A stretch of 64,000 bases of DNA, from NCBI RefSeq assembly GCF_905475465.1, contig NC_062236.1, positions 8,380,001 through 8,444,000 on the forward strand, in the 5' to 3' direction. Position 1 is the first letter of the stretch, and each line of letters opens with the position of its first letter. Below the pieces are notes generated by a model. It had not been told where the DNA came from. It worked only from the letters and a program-made list of their open reading frames with translations, and did no database searches. This DNA comes from Pieris napi (lineage: Eukaryota; Arthropoda; Insecta; Lepidoptera; Pieridae). Made by a program: the position numbers and the translations under genes. Shown here piece by piece: positions 52,101 through 62,330 of this stretch.

Positions 52101-52113
52101 CCCTCAGCGTCAT
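31147..52113 (-). CDS. Skeletor: Skeletor-like DM13/DOMON protein
   Basis: Fifteen exons on the minus strand: 52113-52047, 44056-43828, 42911-42800, 41301-41083, 40831-40631, 39501-39409, 37947-37817, 36394-36282, 35687-35479, 34492-34351, 34044-34012, 33639-33516, 33113-32983, 31931-31768, 31308-31147. All phases match; 2130 nt, 709 residues. Exon 1 encodes a signal peptide (MTLRVPPRSG, then a Leu-rich core). Two DM13 domains follow (about 24-135 and 143-275), each with YDGxGPDAYFW and a SVWC/AVWC strand, then a DOMON domain from about residue 290 (NCKEILDKRLQVRWEIQ). The C-terminal region is conserved (HPSWGIAWYIND). The last about 25 residues are hydrophobic and end RFR, suggesting a GPI or membrane anchor. 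Drosophila Skeletor was described as a spindle-matrix component, yet these domains and the signal peptide point to the secretory path or surface; DM13-DOMON proteins are suspected redox or cytochrome-like. Intron 1 is 8 kb. Exon 11 is only 33 nt. The donor of exon 4 is a weak GTTAGC. Confidence 0.92.
32163..32722. repeat. Possible decayed LTR-type or other dispersed repeat in a Skeletor intron
   Basis: A more GC-rich segment starting TGTTACGAGCTAGGGGATCG within an otherwise AT-rich intron. The TGTTACGA start recalls insect Gypsy-type LTR ends, but I cannot define a matching CA end, target duplication, primer-binding site or internal region. Recorded as an unexplained repeat-like block, with the class as a guess. 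Confidence 0.25.
34643..34958. repeat. Dispersed repeat, copy 1 (TGACCTGGCAAACG family)
   Basis: Starts with a TGACCTGGCAAACG motif followed by TTTTGCCATGT and ends AGCATTTTATATATTAGAT. A second copy at 53961-54292 shares the same start, a middle GTAGAGGGGTGAAAATTA, the CCATTTCGGAGGAGT block and the same end. Both are non-coding. The family is widespread in Lepidoptera; its class is not determined here. Confidence 0.7.
34961..35362. mobile_element. MITE-like element with 16-bp terminal inverted repeats
   Basis: GAAGTGAAACTTCTTT at 34961-34976 recurs as its exact reverse complement at 35347-35362. The 402-bp AT-rich interior is non-coding. It abuts the preceding dispersed repeat by only a few bases. 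It lies in the Skeletor intron between exons 9 and 10, ending about 115 bp from exon 9. Confidence 0.65.
35886..36222 (+). repeat. Retroposon-like repeat with poly(A) tail
   Basis: A repeat-like block containing TCAAATCGGTTCAGCCGTTT and ATTGAAATCGGTTCTGTAG phrases typical of dispersed lepidopteran repeats. It ends in a run of As at 36208-36222. A palindromic CTGCAGCGCCATCTGCAG lies at 35932-35949. It sits in the Skeletor intron between exons 8 and 9. Confidence 0.5.
36733..37135. repeat. Dispersed repeat (TAGCCGTTTCGCGCCCGC family)
   Basis: The block starts GACTAGCCGTTTCGCGCCCG and ends near TATATATATAAAAATAGATAG. Inside are GCATCGAATGGTGGTAGTTT and a following GATACGATCAGTGGTTTAAG phrase, which I recognise as repetitive in Lepidoptera. 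It is non-coding and lies in the Skeletor intron between exons 7 and 8. Confidence 0.5.
38151..38311. mobile_element. Nested inverted-repeat element
   Basis: The outer arms GCCCTGCGATTC (38151-38162) and GAATCGCAGGGC (38300-38311) enclose a tight inner inverted repeat. Its arms, 38231-38256 and 38270-38295, centre on TTTTATGATTTGGCATTCTG. It is non-coding and lies in a Skeletor intron. Confidence 0.65.
39363..39417 (+). repeat. Tiny poly(A)-tailed insertion with 15-bp target duplication
   Basis: AATTACCTGTATCTC occurs at 39363-39377 and again at 39403-39417. Between them is ATAAACTCC followed by an A-run to 39402. This is the layout of an extremely 5'-truncated retroposon with a target-site duplication. 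The duplicated bases include the 3' end of Skeletor exon 6 and its GTAATT donor (minus strand). Confidence 0.7.
40240..40560. other. Unexplained GC-richer block in a Skeletor intron
   Basis: Unlike the surrounding AT-rich intron, this block contains a GACCCGGT...ACCGGGTC inverted pair (about 40328-40365). A 94-codon open frame on plus has no recognisable similarity. It is probably a repeat remnant; its class is unknown. Confidence 0.3.
42411..42660 (+). repeat. Intronic duplication, copy 1
   Basis: About 250 bp starting TTAAATACGGTACACAGAAT and ending near TCCTCATGCTGAACGTAATT, closely similar to 45466-45722 in the same orientation. It lies in the Skeletor intron between exons 3 and 4. Confidence 0.75.
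42757..42783. repeat. AT dinucleotide microsatellite
   Basis: An uninterrupted run of about 13 AT units next to the donor of Skeletor exon 3 (exon end 42800). Confidence 0.8.
44105..44580. repeat. Dispersed repeat in the first Skeletor intron
   Basis: It contains ACTGCCAGTTCTCAAATCAA, then GAAGAACTGGCAATAAACTC and CTCCGCCACTCTTTTTAATC, phrases I recognise as part of a very common lepidopteran repeat. A second conserved block runs from ATTTGTCCTCTATTAGCAGG to the CCAGCCATCGGCCC end. It begins 50 bp from exon 2. It is probably a non-LTR retroposon derivative; class uncertain. Confidence 0.55.
44581..49124. other. Remainder of the first Skeletor intron, distal part
   Basis: Apart from the duplication at 45466-45722 and an ATCT microsatellite (about 48329-48350), this 4.5-kb stretch is AT-rich intron without exon-like frames, RNA genes or clear transposon ends. 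Confidence 0.5.
45466..45722 (+). repeat. Intronic duplication, copy 2, with flanking direct repeats
   Basis: Close match to 42411-42660. Unlike copy 1 it is bracketed by a roughly 40-bp imperfect direct repeat (about 45427-45465 and 45724-45763; shared core TTTTTAATCA then TATTACTATATAG). It lies in the first Skeletor intron. Confidence 0.75.
49125..49456. mobile_element. MITE, family copy B
   Basis: Begins ACACGCTTTATATTAGCTTC and ends AAAGCGTGT, with a TATG microsatellite near the left end (49150-49166). Nearly every block matches copy A at 15049-15438 in reverse orientation, including ATACCAGTATTTTTTGTTCA and the TTTGCGCACCTGTCAAAGAT stretch. It lacks the second palindrome arm found in copy A. 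Confidence 0.8.
50434..50487 (+). repeat. 27-bp tandem duplication
   Basis: Two perfect adjacent copies of a 27-bp unit beginning ATAACGCCTCAACTTTTCGT. The preceding sequence gives no further copy. Confidence 0.85.
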
Positions 52114-53960
52114 TGGCTGATCGCCGGGGGCGGCAATACACTAAATGTGATAAAACCTCGTGGTCTTCAACGCTTTTCGTATATCTATTCCAAATTCAAA
52201 ATGCACACTCTAATTTTTCCAGATTTCATTTCTTTTATCCAAAACTCTCCAAGAGCATCTATTCTCTAATCCTATTCCTTCCTATGTCTTTAGGAATGAG
52301 GTTTCCAAAGATATCAGTTTTTAGCGGTTTTATCTTCTGTCACACGCGTTCACACGGCGTAGATCCGTTAGCCGCACTGACTGGCTTTCACTTTTAGCTT
52401 ACACAATACGCATCCATTCACTTTTTACATCTTATTATGATATCACTATTTATTGTCGACGATACAGTCTTAGTTTACATTATAGTATTATTGTATAATT
52501 GATTTGTATAAGGGCCTGTAAATAAACTTAAGAACCGACAACGTGTAAAATTGGTAAAGGATAGCTTTTTCTTTAAATTTGATACTAGCGTAAATAGAAA
52601 ACTATCCAACAATTCGCTTATGCAACAATTTTTAGATGAGCTAGCGCTGGTTGCATAAGTAAGCTAGAAGGACAAAATATGCCTCCTTATCTAAAGGTAG
52701 TTTAAGAAAATGTTTGGCCCTATACGCTCACACAATTTGGCTGCGGTAGACTACAACAACAATTCCTAAAGGAGTTACTTTTTCTCAGCAGATGAAATGG
52801 CCTTTCAGTTATCCTACGGTTACTTTTTGAGACCATAAATTGCCTTTATGAAATAAGCTTCTCAGTCCTTGTACTCTCAACTCAATAGAAGCACACTCAG
52901 ACAGAAGTAATATTAGCAACGTTCTTGAAGGGTAGAAATGAGACCCAAAACTGGAAACTTCTACAACATAAGCTACATTTATTATTTATTAGAAGTCTGC
53001 AGCAAAGTACTTTATTTTAATTTTCAATTTACAGTACATACACTTTTCATTAGGTATTGTTGCACAAATCCAAAATGAAGATGGTGGTTCAGCACAGGAA
53101 TGTTAAAAGATTCTAACCATACATGTGTTTTTTTTAGTTACTGTTATATGCACTATCTGCCTTTTATACTTAATCAATAGTGGAAGCGGTAGCCATGATT
53201 ATCGACGTACAGTCCATATTACCCCATACTATTGAAGCGAAGAAAAATGTAAGTAAAGTTAAATAAAATGTTGGAAAAATAAAGGAATGCTTACTACCAC
53301 ACCTACGTGATTTCACACATCACAGGAAATCTATAATGGAAGGTTAATCTTCCGAAAACCTGAATCTTTTCTCTGTATATTATACTTTAGTCTCTATCTG
53401 TGAACGTTACGTTAATGCCTTTTATTAATTTTGTTGTACCAAATAAGTATTACAACCCGATATTATAAAACCCTGCAGAAAAAAAATAATTAAAAAAGTT
53501 GAAATTTTAGGTTGACTTAGCCTATCTAAATATGCAAGTGAATTCACAATTTATAACTCTAATTCTAAAAAAGGAATTTCAGTAAAGTATTCTGCTTTAA
53601 ATTGTTAAATAATCAGATATTTAATTCGTAGTTGAGTCGAATCGTTCGTGTAAAATTCTAATTATAAATTCTCCGTTTGAGATAATGTAATAGACATACG
53701 ACTGTGTAATTATAAAAGGATCACAAGGATGAGCTTTATAACTATTCTGGCACGGGTGACATTCAAAACGTGATCTAGTTTCAGAGTTTAATTGAAATAA
53801 AGCAAACTAGTCTGAATTAATGTCGTATTGAATGTACGCCGCCTAATTAGGTTCCTCGGGTTCCTATTTGTCTTGACTGTACTTTGAGATTACGTAAATA
53901 CAAGGAATATCGTATAAATGTAAATATAGTTATATCTTCTAACAATTGTATACATATACT

Positions 53961-54292
53961 TGACCCGGCAAACGTTGTTTTGCCATGTACATTATTTCTA
54001 GGAAACTTTTTTTTAGTTCAATAAAAATAACTGTCTGCAATAATAAAAAAATAGGGGTTTATCGTAGAGGGGTGAAAATTAGGGGTACCATAAATTAAAA
54101 ACAAAATTTATTTTTTCCTTTTTAGACAATTTTGAGTGTGGACACCCCTTATCAGTTAAGGGTTTGGAAAATAGATACTAGCCAATTCTCAGACTTACTG
54201 AATATGCATATAAAAATTCATATGAATCAATCGAGCCATTTCGGAGGAGTATGGGAACGAACAGTGTGACACGAGAATTTTATATATTAGAT
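53961..54292. repeat. Dispersed repeat, copy 2 (TGACCCGGCAAACG family)
   Basis: Same orientation and order of blocks as 34643-34958: start TGACCCGGCAAACGTTGTTT, middle GTAGAGGGGTGAAAATTA, then GCCATTTCGGAGGAGT and the TTTTATATATTAGAT end. Confidence 0.7.
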
Positions 54293-56350
54293 ATATTTGC
54301 ACAAAAGAAATATGTTAAATATTTTAAAATATGTTTTGAAGACGTCACCTTGTCTAAAATATTTAAGAAATTATTAATACATTGAGGCTGTCAGTAGTCA
54401 TTTAACAAATCATTTAATTTTGTTTTAATTGGAACATGAATTTATTATCAAATTATAATCACATTTTAAGTTGAAGGTATAGTTAAACTGATATAAAACT
54501 TTAATGGAACCAGCCCGAAATGTCAGAACGCCAACGCCTTTTCGCTACGGTGAATACTATTTAGTATTATGCGCTATTTCAAGTTTAATTTTAAATGAAA
54601 CTTCTTAAATGAGGTTACATTAACCTTGATTGATTAACCTTGACTAACCATTGATGTGGTTTATTATGTCTTTAAGAAATCCTTAATAAAACGCTTTTGT
54701 ATGAGAATTCAGACTATAATGTTTTTCAGGCTTTATGAGATCAGAATTAATAAAAGTAAATGTGTAAAATGATAAATGTTCTTTTAGATATGTATACTGG
54801 ATTCAATCATGAAATTTTCCATATACGTTAGTAATATAGTATCGAATAGCAATCAAGTAGGCAAAAAGTAACTGGTCTAGATTTCCTGGTGCGGCCTAAA
54901 ATGAAAACAAGGAAAGCGCACGGAGTAACCTATATTTTTAACCTCGTTTTGAAAAAGAGGACACGATTTTCAATGCTTACTTAAACAATATTGCTTAAAA
55001 AACTAAGCAAACTTAATGGTTTATCTTTGGGCTACGCTTACTTGTCTCGCTGACCAAAAGATTAGTGGTCCATACAATATACTCTGACTTATACTCCGTG
55101 CTAGGTAACCGTAATAAATCAATAAAAAAGTTTCGTACATGTCAAGGATAAAAAAGCGATGCCACAATCAGAAAAATGATAGTATTCGCTTCTTTATAAA
55201 TGATTACTTTATATTTATATAGAACATAATTTAATCTGAAATGATTTTGAATATTACCTTTATCTTCTTTTAAATTATATATTATAAATTGTATAGATCT
55301 CCACGCGCCATTTTGAAGCGCTCTTTTGTTTTTTATCTACTTAATTATTGGTTGTTTTTTGTAACATTCAACTTAAAGAATAATTTATTTAGGTGTATTA
55401 GTACGAATAAAAATTCATGTTAAAATTTTCAATTACAATAAAGTTTAATATTATTTGACTTATATAATTATAACTCACCTGAATGTAATTAAAAAACAAG
55501 TGTAAAAGATTAAGATAAAAATGTATGTAATTTAATAAAATGTGAGGCTAAATATTTCAAAGCTCTTCAAAATTGTTGCTTTTATATCAAAATAATACAA
55601 AACCCAACAGTTATCTTTGTGAGACATATGTGAGATTTATTTCAATTCAATTCCGCATAGAAATGTACAATCATCCGAAAAATACCGCAACGCTCTAAAG
55701 TGTGACACTGAAAAAAATCAATCCCAAACCACGTTCAAACAGAATTGAACGCATTGATTAAGAATCGATTAAGGAATCATTGGCCGGCTTATAAATATAT
55801 ACAAATAGTTTTTTTTTTTCACTAATAAGCGTACAAATAGGAATATAAAAATTACTTTGTTATTTATTGTGCGTCGCGAAAGGGCGCGTATTTATGGCGC
55901 GCCGTCTTGAATTGCACTGCCGTAGTTATTAAGTGATACTCTTACCCGATTTCGCCTGGAATGTGGGAGATTTTGATTTATCAAATGTTTAATGTACATC
56001 GTTTAGCATTTAATGTAAACTATAGAGAGAAAAATAAGTGCCTACAAGTCACAATTTTCTTTTTACAGAAGGAAAGTTCCATTTACCAGATTGCTCATAT
56101 GTATAATGGTTGAAAATGAAAAAATTAAGAGTACTTTTTAGAATCACAAATTCTTGACAAGAATCTATTCTATCATAAAAGCTAAAGATTAAATTACTAA
56201 TATTTCACTGTATTTAACGTTTTGTAATACAATACGATTACATAAGTACTTATCTCCGAGCTAGTTATTTTTGTAAATAATATTAAAACTACATTGTTTT
56301 TCTGGTACTTCAAATTCATTACTGTGGCAACATTGCGGGGTATGCCGCCC

Positions 56351-56413
56351 CACGTAGCGCGTAGACTCCGCCCGCTACGCTGCTACGACCGGAGCTACGA
56401 TGGGCGCTACGTG
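56351..56413. repeat. GC-rich imperfect palindrome
   Basis: CACGTAGCGC (56351-56360) pairs with GCGCTACGTG (56404-56413). Inner GTAGACTCCG and CGGAGCTAC also pair, and CTACG-type pentamers recur throughout. It stands out sharply from the AT-rich surroundings. Confidence 0.7.
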
Positions 56414-57435
56414 TAATATGCATTACAGATATTAAATACGGCATTCAACATAAATTGTAACAAATTGTCATACGTTTTAAATGCTGTAATATCTAAATTA
56501 TATTTCATCACATATTACGTTTTAACCTTATTCGCTTAAAACAAACTAAGTATTTATTTTACTTAAATAAAGTGTAAGTTTTTATCTAATATTGCGATAT
56601 TGAATACGTGAAATTAATAAAGATCAATAAATAAAATAGTTGCTTATAAAATTATAGACATAATATCTTTTAGTAAGTCATAGTAATATAATAAAAATAT
56701 ATTCATATTTTGTATATAATAAATGCTAATTATTAATAATAATTACGTATTTCACCGACCGTACGTAATACTGTACATATGTTATCATATTAATACGTGT
56801 TATATGGTTTTTTTGTAAAATAAAGAAATTAAAAAAAAAAAAACTATTACTACTACAACTATAACTTTAGATAAAATTATCTTTAAAGGTCGAAAGTATA
56901 TTTTTCCCACGCCTACATAATCCTGAGCAGTATTCTAAGTATAACATAACAATAAAATAAAATGGTTCAAGGAAATTTTAAAATCGAAGCAAATACAATG
57001 CAATTTGTTTTGAACAGATTTGAAAGAAATAACATTTGCAGAAGTATCCATATTATACTACATATATCACTAGGTGAAGAAAGCTCATGGTATTTTCTAT
57101 CAATATCTTTTTATTGACTATATTGTCCCTTCTTTTAATAATGTCCTTATGGCTAATCTGGCGAAAGCTGCAAATTTCTAATGAGACTAGTCAGTCTTAG
57201 TTACGCAGGAGTTACCTCTGTCTATTCCATACCTTACCTACTCTGATGGGTCGAATATCTGACCCTGAGTATCTAGATAAGAGAGAAAAAAAGCAGCTCT
57301 ACGTGCCTAACCAAGTCACGAGGTGTTTTAATTCTAACACCGCCAACAAACCATAGATATCTTAGTAATTTGCAATGGCCTATTTCATTTAACCTATAAT
57401 ATAATCAGCAGTTGCCTAATAGCAGCAAATACTGA

Positions 57436-57449
57436 CCACTAGATGGCAC
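57436..57449 (+). promoter_or_regulatory. CTCF-like motif
   Basis: CCACTAGATGGCAC fits every position of the general CTCF core CCASYAGRKGGCRS. CTCF is present in insects as an insulator protein. A single match in 64 kb can arise by chance, so this is a candidate only. Confidence 0.3.
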
Positions 57450-58896
57450 TTTACACTAATACGATTAGTATAAAGGTATTACAAAATATTTTAATTTACA
57501 TAAGTTTTTAATGATGAGAGCCTGTTAAAAGTTTAGAGCAACGCATTAATTATCAACAACAAGATGTGTGACATTTTCAACAGGCGTTTATTATAATACT
57601 CGTAGTAGTTTGTTGATTTTCGGATTACTGTATTATAATAACTTATAGACCTCGCCACTTATTTTATAATTTTATTTGTAGTAATATTTTTTTATTCCTT
57701 CCTTTATAAAAAACGGTCACTTTTGAGACATAATATACATATTTTATTGTAACAACACCGCCATTATTGTCAATAATATTTCCAGTGTGATGTACCTAAC
57801 TATATCATGTATATCACAAGTCTGCCCAGCTACAGGGATTATTAAGTTACAAAAGGGCCGAGCTAGCTTTGAGCCAGTAATAGTTATGCAACTACTTGTG
57901 AGCGAACCACGTTAAATTGCGTCAAAATATAGCCTAATCTCTTAATTAAAAGAAGAACATATTTTATAGAGACTTTAACTTACTACTTACCCATTTACCC
58001 TTTCGATTTAATTAGTTAGCTATAAAATGGTAACATGTTGAAGCAAAATATTTAACGAATCTAGAAATAATACTGATTTACATTAATAAATAGTGGTAAA
58101 TTATTTAATCCAGTTTATCACGTATCAAATACAGATAAGATGAATCTGATTTACGACATCACATGCAACGCTAACTATTGCGTTCTTATTTAATAATTAT
58201 TTAAATAGATCGTGTAGACTTCTGCCACCTACACATGTACATTTATAACACACCTTTAAAATCTAATTTAGATGTAAACGCAATACGGAAATCTAAGTTA
58301 GGCAAATTTTTATGACAGCAATATTTTAGTCATCGTCGTCGATTGACTGCATAGCCCATCATGAGAAACCAACCATTAACACAAAATAATTTGTTTGCTA
58401 ACTTGCTTGTTTAACAGTGTTTAATAGTCTTGAAACAATTCCTCGAGCTAGCGATGGCATTCAGTATATTCCATATCCACATAGCACATAATTTAAACAT
58501 CGTAGAATTGTTCTACGTTTCAAAAATTTACTTGGTTTTTTCTATCAAAAAAATTATGACTCAGTGTATTAACTATATGATACATTTTGATGAATTCAAA
58601 AATGGAAAACTATCGAAATCACTCACGCATTAAGATAAAGTTGTTTAACTTTTAGATTGATTAATTATAAACGCTTAAAAACTTAACGGTGAAATAAGTG
58701 GTTGTAGATTTATGCTTATTTGTACTGTCGTATACCGTTACTTTTATTGAATAATGTACAAAATTATTTTCTACGTGTGATAACAGATAGACTCTGTTAT
58801 ATTTATTTTAAACTTTCGGTCAACGCATGTTATTAACACTTGTACTGCCAACAATGATTATTGCCTTATCTAAATGATTGTGTCTCCTATGACTAG

Positions 58897-58941
58897 AGAG
58901 TTTTTTACGTTAGTATGCTTATACTAACGTAAAAAAACTCT
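58897..58941. repeat. Tight hairpin with 4-nt loop
   Basis: AGAGTTTTTTACGTTAGTAT (58897-58916) is followed after GCTT by its reverse complement with one extra A (58921-58941). No flanking element was identified. Confidence 0.75.
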
Positions 58942-59713
58942 AAACTTAATATAGTAAATAGAGAAGGCAGAACGATTTGTATAGATTAGTTAAATCTTAT
59001 GTAATACAAAGCAGATACTCGTATATAGACATACAACAGCAAATTATATATTTGGACCAACCCACTTATTATAATAAATCCTTGACCTAAAAAAACCTAA
59101 GAAGATTATGTAATCTATCTATATCTATTGCTTTTTTAGTTTATCTAAAAAATTGACAATCGCTCCTTTAACACGCAATTAAGATCGAATGACGATATGG
59201 CTTCTCCGTTCCCGTCTAATCATATTAATTGGACAGCTGCAAAAAGCGTTTTAAATTGAATATATTCGCAATTGTACAATAACATACCCTACATGGAATG
59301 ACCTACTCTTGCAACGACCTTTTACAATGATTATGTAAGTTTAACACGTTCACTGCGTAACAGGCCGATATCAGCCTGCCGCGGTATTTCCGCTGGTGCG
59401 GACGAAGAAATCTATGTCCCTCTCGCTGGTGCGTAACGATTATCTCAGGTGTTTGTAAAAATTCGACAGGGACAAATATATATTTCATCTTGCGGTAAAA
59501 ATTGTAGGTTTTCCCCATCAAAACATAACGGCAGGCTTTTATCGACCTACCACGCACTGACGCTGCTTTGCATCCGCTGAGTGCGGCAGTGGGCCTATTT
59601 CAGCCCGCCCACCCAACAGGCAGCTGGCGACCCGATACCGCACAGAGCGCGCGCCCGACCAGTTAGTGTTGTGCTATCTAACTGATCTAACATAGCGTTC
59701 GATATTATCAACG

Positions 59714-59851
59714 ATGGCAAGCAATACAAGAAAAATACAAATTTTGGAAAATAGAGTAATTCGCATTGACAGTGATAGTGACAGGAGTGAAGAAATATTT
59801 TCCACTAAGAAAAATAAAAAGTATTTCTGTTTCCAAGACAGGCATACATAA
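59714..59851 (+). pseudogene. Remnant N-terminal frame of a piggyBac-like transposase
   Basis: A 45-codon frame starting MASNTRKIQ inside the TTAA-flanked element. It contains an acidic, Ser/Asp-rich stretch (DSDSDRSEE) like the N-terminus of piggyBac transposases, then stops. The catalytic DDD domain and zinc-binding C-terminus are absent. Assignment rests on position and composition, so it is tentative. Confidence 0.45.
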
Positions 59852-59894
59852 GTAAATAAATAAATTTTTCAGTTCCTTTAGTAGTAAATGTAAA

Positions 59895-59988
59895 TTTACG
59901 ATTAATTTAACTTGACGATTCAAAAGTGTACTTGGTTACCCACTTGAATAAAGATATTTTGAGTTTGAGTTTGAGTTGAGTTTACGAT
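59895..59988 (+). repeat. Short retroposon tail nested in the piggyBac-like element
   Basis: TTTACGAT at 59895-59902 and 59981-59988 bracket 78 bp that includes AATAAA (59947-59952) and ends in TTTGAG-type repeats. This fits a 5'-truncated non-LTR retroposon with an 8-bp target duplication. Confidence 0.6.
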
Positions 59989-60341
59989 AATTCTGTTTTA
60001 TTTTCGATATTTCTCTGTCCCATCACTACTAAAAATATATTCTAGTGCGGTTCAGGTCGATATCGGCCTGCCGCTTTTCCTGCTTTATTTCTCATTTCCT
60101 GTTTGCCAGATCCCGGGGCGAATCAAACCTAAGGAAGTTGGGTTCAAGGTCATTCTAACAATATAAAAAAAAATGTATACATTATGTTTCCACAAAGTTA
60201 TAGCAATTTAATCTATCCTAGTGCTGTTGGGTCTAGAAAGACCTGCCACGCACCGGCGGAAATATCATTGGGGGCGCATTTTGGCCCGCCGCCGCACCTG
60301 ATAAAATATTATTATTTTACTTGCCGCAGTGAACGTGTTAA

Positions 60342-61448
60342 CGTGAATATTGAGAACGCGTATAAAGGATTAAGTAAAGTTTTTCGTGTAAAATAATTGC
60401 GCAGTTGTTCTAGCACAGTCTTCGAAATAAATCGATACATAACCAATTTTTTATATCGTAATATCTACTAAATGTACGAAAGGCTTATAATCTAGAAAAT
60501 TGATAGCACAGAAAAACCTATTCACCAAAGTTGCAATGAGGTATCTAAAGGTCTTCGAGTCTTAAGCAAAGCGGCATGTCTTGATCGAAATATCAACGTG
60601 TGTGCCTATGCATGACAGATGGCCGATTATCTACTTGCGATAAAGCGCTGTAGGTACCGCTACTGAATCATTATTTCTGTTTAAGCACCGGCGAGCACAT
60701 TGTGCGCGTTCCGTTTGATTGTGGTTGGTCAACGGTTTCTCTAATCCAACACGCGTAGACACGCGATGACTCGTCATTATACTATTATGTCCATTTAAAC
60801 CAACACAATGATAATTCAACCTACGTCTTTCACATACTCACTTCGCTTCGTTAGCAATAGAACAAATATGTATCTAATCCTTGAATATTTTTTCCAAATA
60901 AATAATAACCTTAGAAATGTTTTGTATAACAATCGTGTCATTTAAATTGATATATTAATACTTATTAGGTATTTATCGAGCTAAATCGAGTAAAGTAAAT
61001 ATTGTGATTTGATTTTATCCTATTACGTGCGTTAAATTAATTACGATCGCAGTCAATGGAATACAATTGACGCCCCCTCATATTTTTGTTTACAATCGCA
61101 TCTTTTACGATCATCTTCGGGATAAATCGTAAAAATAGAACTAGGGTGAATGACCCCGACATTTCATCCTCGTAGTGTGTAAAAATAATAACATTCAAAG
61201 ACGTGAATCATGTGTTCAAGGAAGCAATAAACGTCGCACATGTGCACAAATTTACTTATTTAGCACTTAAAATGAGGGCAAGTTATATTTGTAATGGTTA
61301 TTTTCATTTGAGATGAAATTCTACAGAATTTTATTACCTACTTCTTCAATTACGAGGGTTTTTTTTACAATGCTTTCTTTCTTCTTCACTATAACAATAA
61401 TAATAACTACACTATAAAATAACTTTTAGTAAAGTCCAGGCAGAAAAA
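60342..61448. other. Intergenic DNA without identified features
   Basis: AT-rich with a GC-richer patch at about 60640-60780 that may be a repeat fragment. No exon-like frame, RNA gene or transposon ends seen. Confidence 0.45.
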
Positions 61449-61571
61449 ACTCTTAAAAAGCCGGCAACGCACTCGCGAACCCTCTGACATTGAGAGTGTC
61501 CATGGGCGGCGGTATTACTAAGCATCAGATGAGCCTTCTGCCCGTTTGCCCCCGTTTGTTGCATAAAAAAA
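61449..61571 (+). repeat. 3' end of a lepidopteran non-LTR retroposon
   Basis: Contains AAAGCCGGCAACGCACTCGC, GAGTGTCCATGGGCGGCGGT, and then GCCTTCTGCCCGTTTGCC, ending in an A-rich run. I recognise this as one of the commonest repeat tails in lepidopteran DNA. The full element is absent. Confidence 0.65.
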
Positions 61572-62330
61572 GTAACAAAAACAAAACAAAAAATAATTCA
61601 CAGCATTTGTTAATCAGAGTTTATTGCAAATATGATTGCAACAGAGTTTACTTACTTGTATAATTATCTGTTACGCATGAATAAAATATCTACTTCTTGA
61701 CGAGTGCTCATTAGCTAGACTATTATGATATGTATTACTTATGACTTCGTTTAACTTTGTTTTAAATGTTATTTTACTGAATAATGTTATGGTAGTGATG
61801 TTCAAGCGCTAGAAATATCGACACGAATTTTAAGTAACGAGTTAATAATGAATAGTCGGTAGACCAATTTGGCTATCGTGAGGTAATCGGATTGCCTTGC
61901 TCGAACCCGGAGCCCTTTACAAAGGTAAGCCTCAACGTGACCTCATTTTATAAATATGGAAAAGTTTTGTAAGGCCATCCGGCCCCAACGGCTCGCTTTT
62001 TTATTAGCCTGAAATGTTTTTTAGTAAATGTGGCAAGTCTGTTTTTATATTAACTATTACATAAATAACAAACTGTGTTAACCATTCAATTAAGTTGTGC
62101 AGTAAGGAATTATTATTTTAAATACATCACATCTAATTCTAATTTCAATATATTTGAAATATTAGCTTAAACTGCCATTAAGGGCCTTACTCACTCTAAT
62201 TTGTAAATTGCGTATGAATCGTTCCAACGAGGTCAGATAATAAAGAATCTTCCTGAATGATACTTCTTCTGCGTTGTGTATTTCGTGTGACATGCCTTTA
62301 TCCCTAAGCGCCTGTTTCTATCATTTGTAG

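Larger units (their letters stand above)
52114..59340. other. Upstream intergenic region of Skeletor
   Basis: The Skeletor 5' UTR and promoter should lie in the first few hundred bases above 52113. The rest holds the second TGACCCGGCAAACG repeat (53961-54292), a GC-rich palindrome (56351-56413), a CTCF-like motif (57436-57449) and a tight hairpin (58897-58941). No frame looks like an exon. Confidence 0.5.
59341..60341 (+). mobile_element. piggyBac-like element, internally deleted
   Basis: TTAA target duplications at 59341-59344 and 60338-60341 flank perfect 13-bp inverted repeats CACGTTCACTGCG (59345-59357) and CGCAGTGAACGTG (60325-60337). TTAA duplication with short inverted ends is the hallmark of the piggyBac superfamily. 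GC-rich subterminal stretches share a CGATAT(C)(A/G)GCCTGCCGC motif near both ends (about 59366 and 60058). The element is 993 bp, much shorter than a full transposase-bearing copy. Confidence 0.85.

Noticed and set aside
52113..52397. 94-codon plus-strand frame antisense to the Skeletor first exon
   Set aside because: The minus strand gives a clean signal-peptide exon with a good donor here; the plus frame looks like noise upstream of it.
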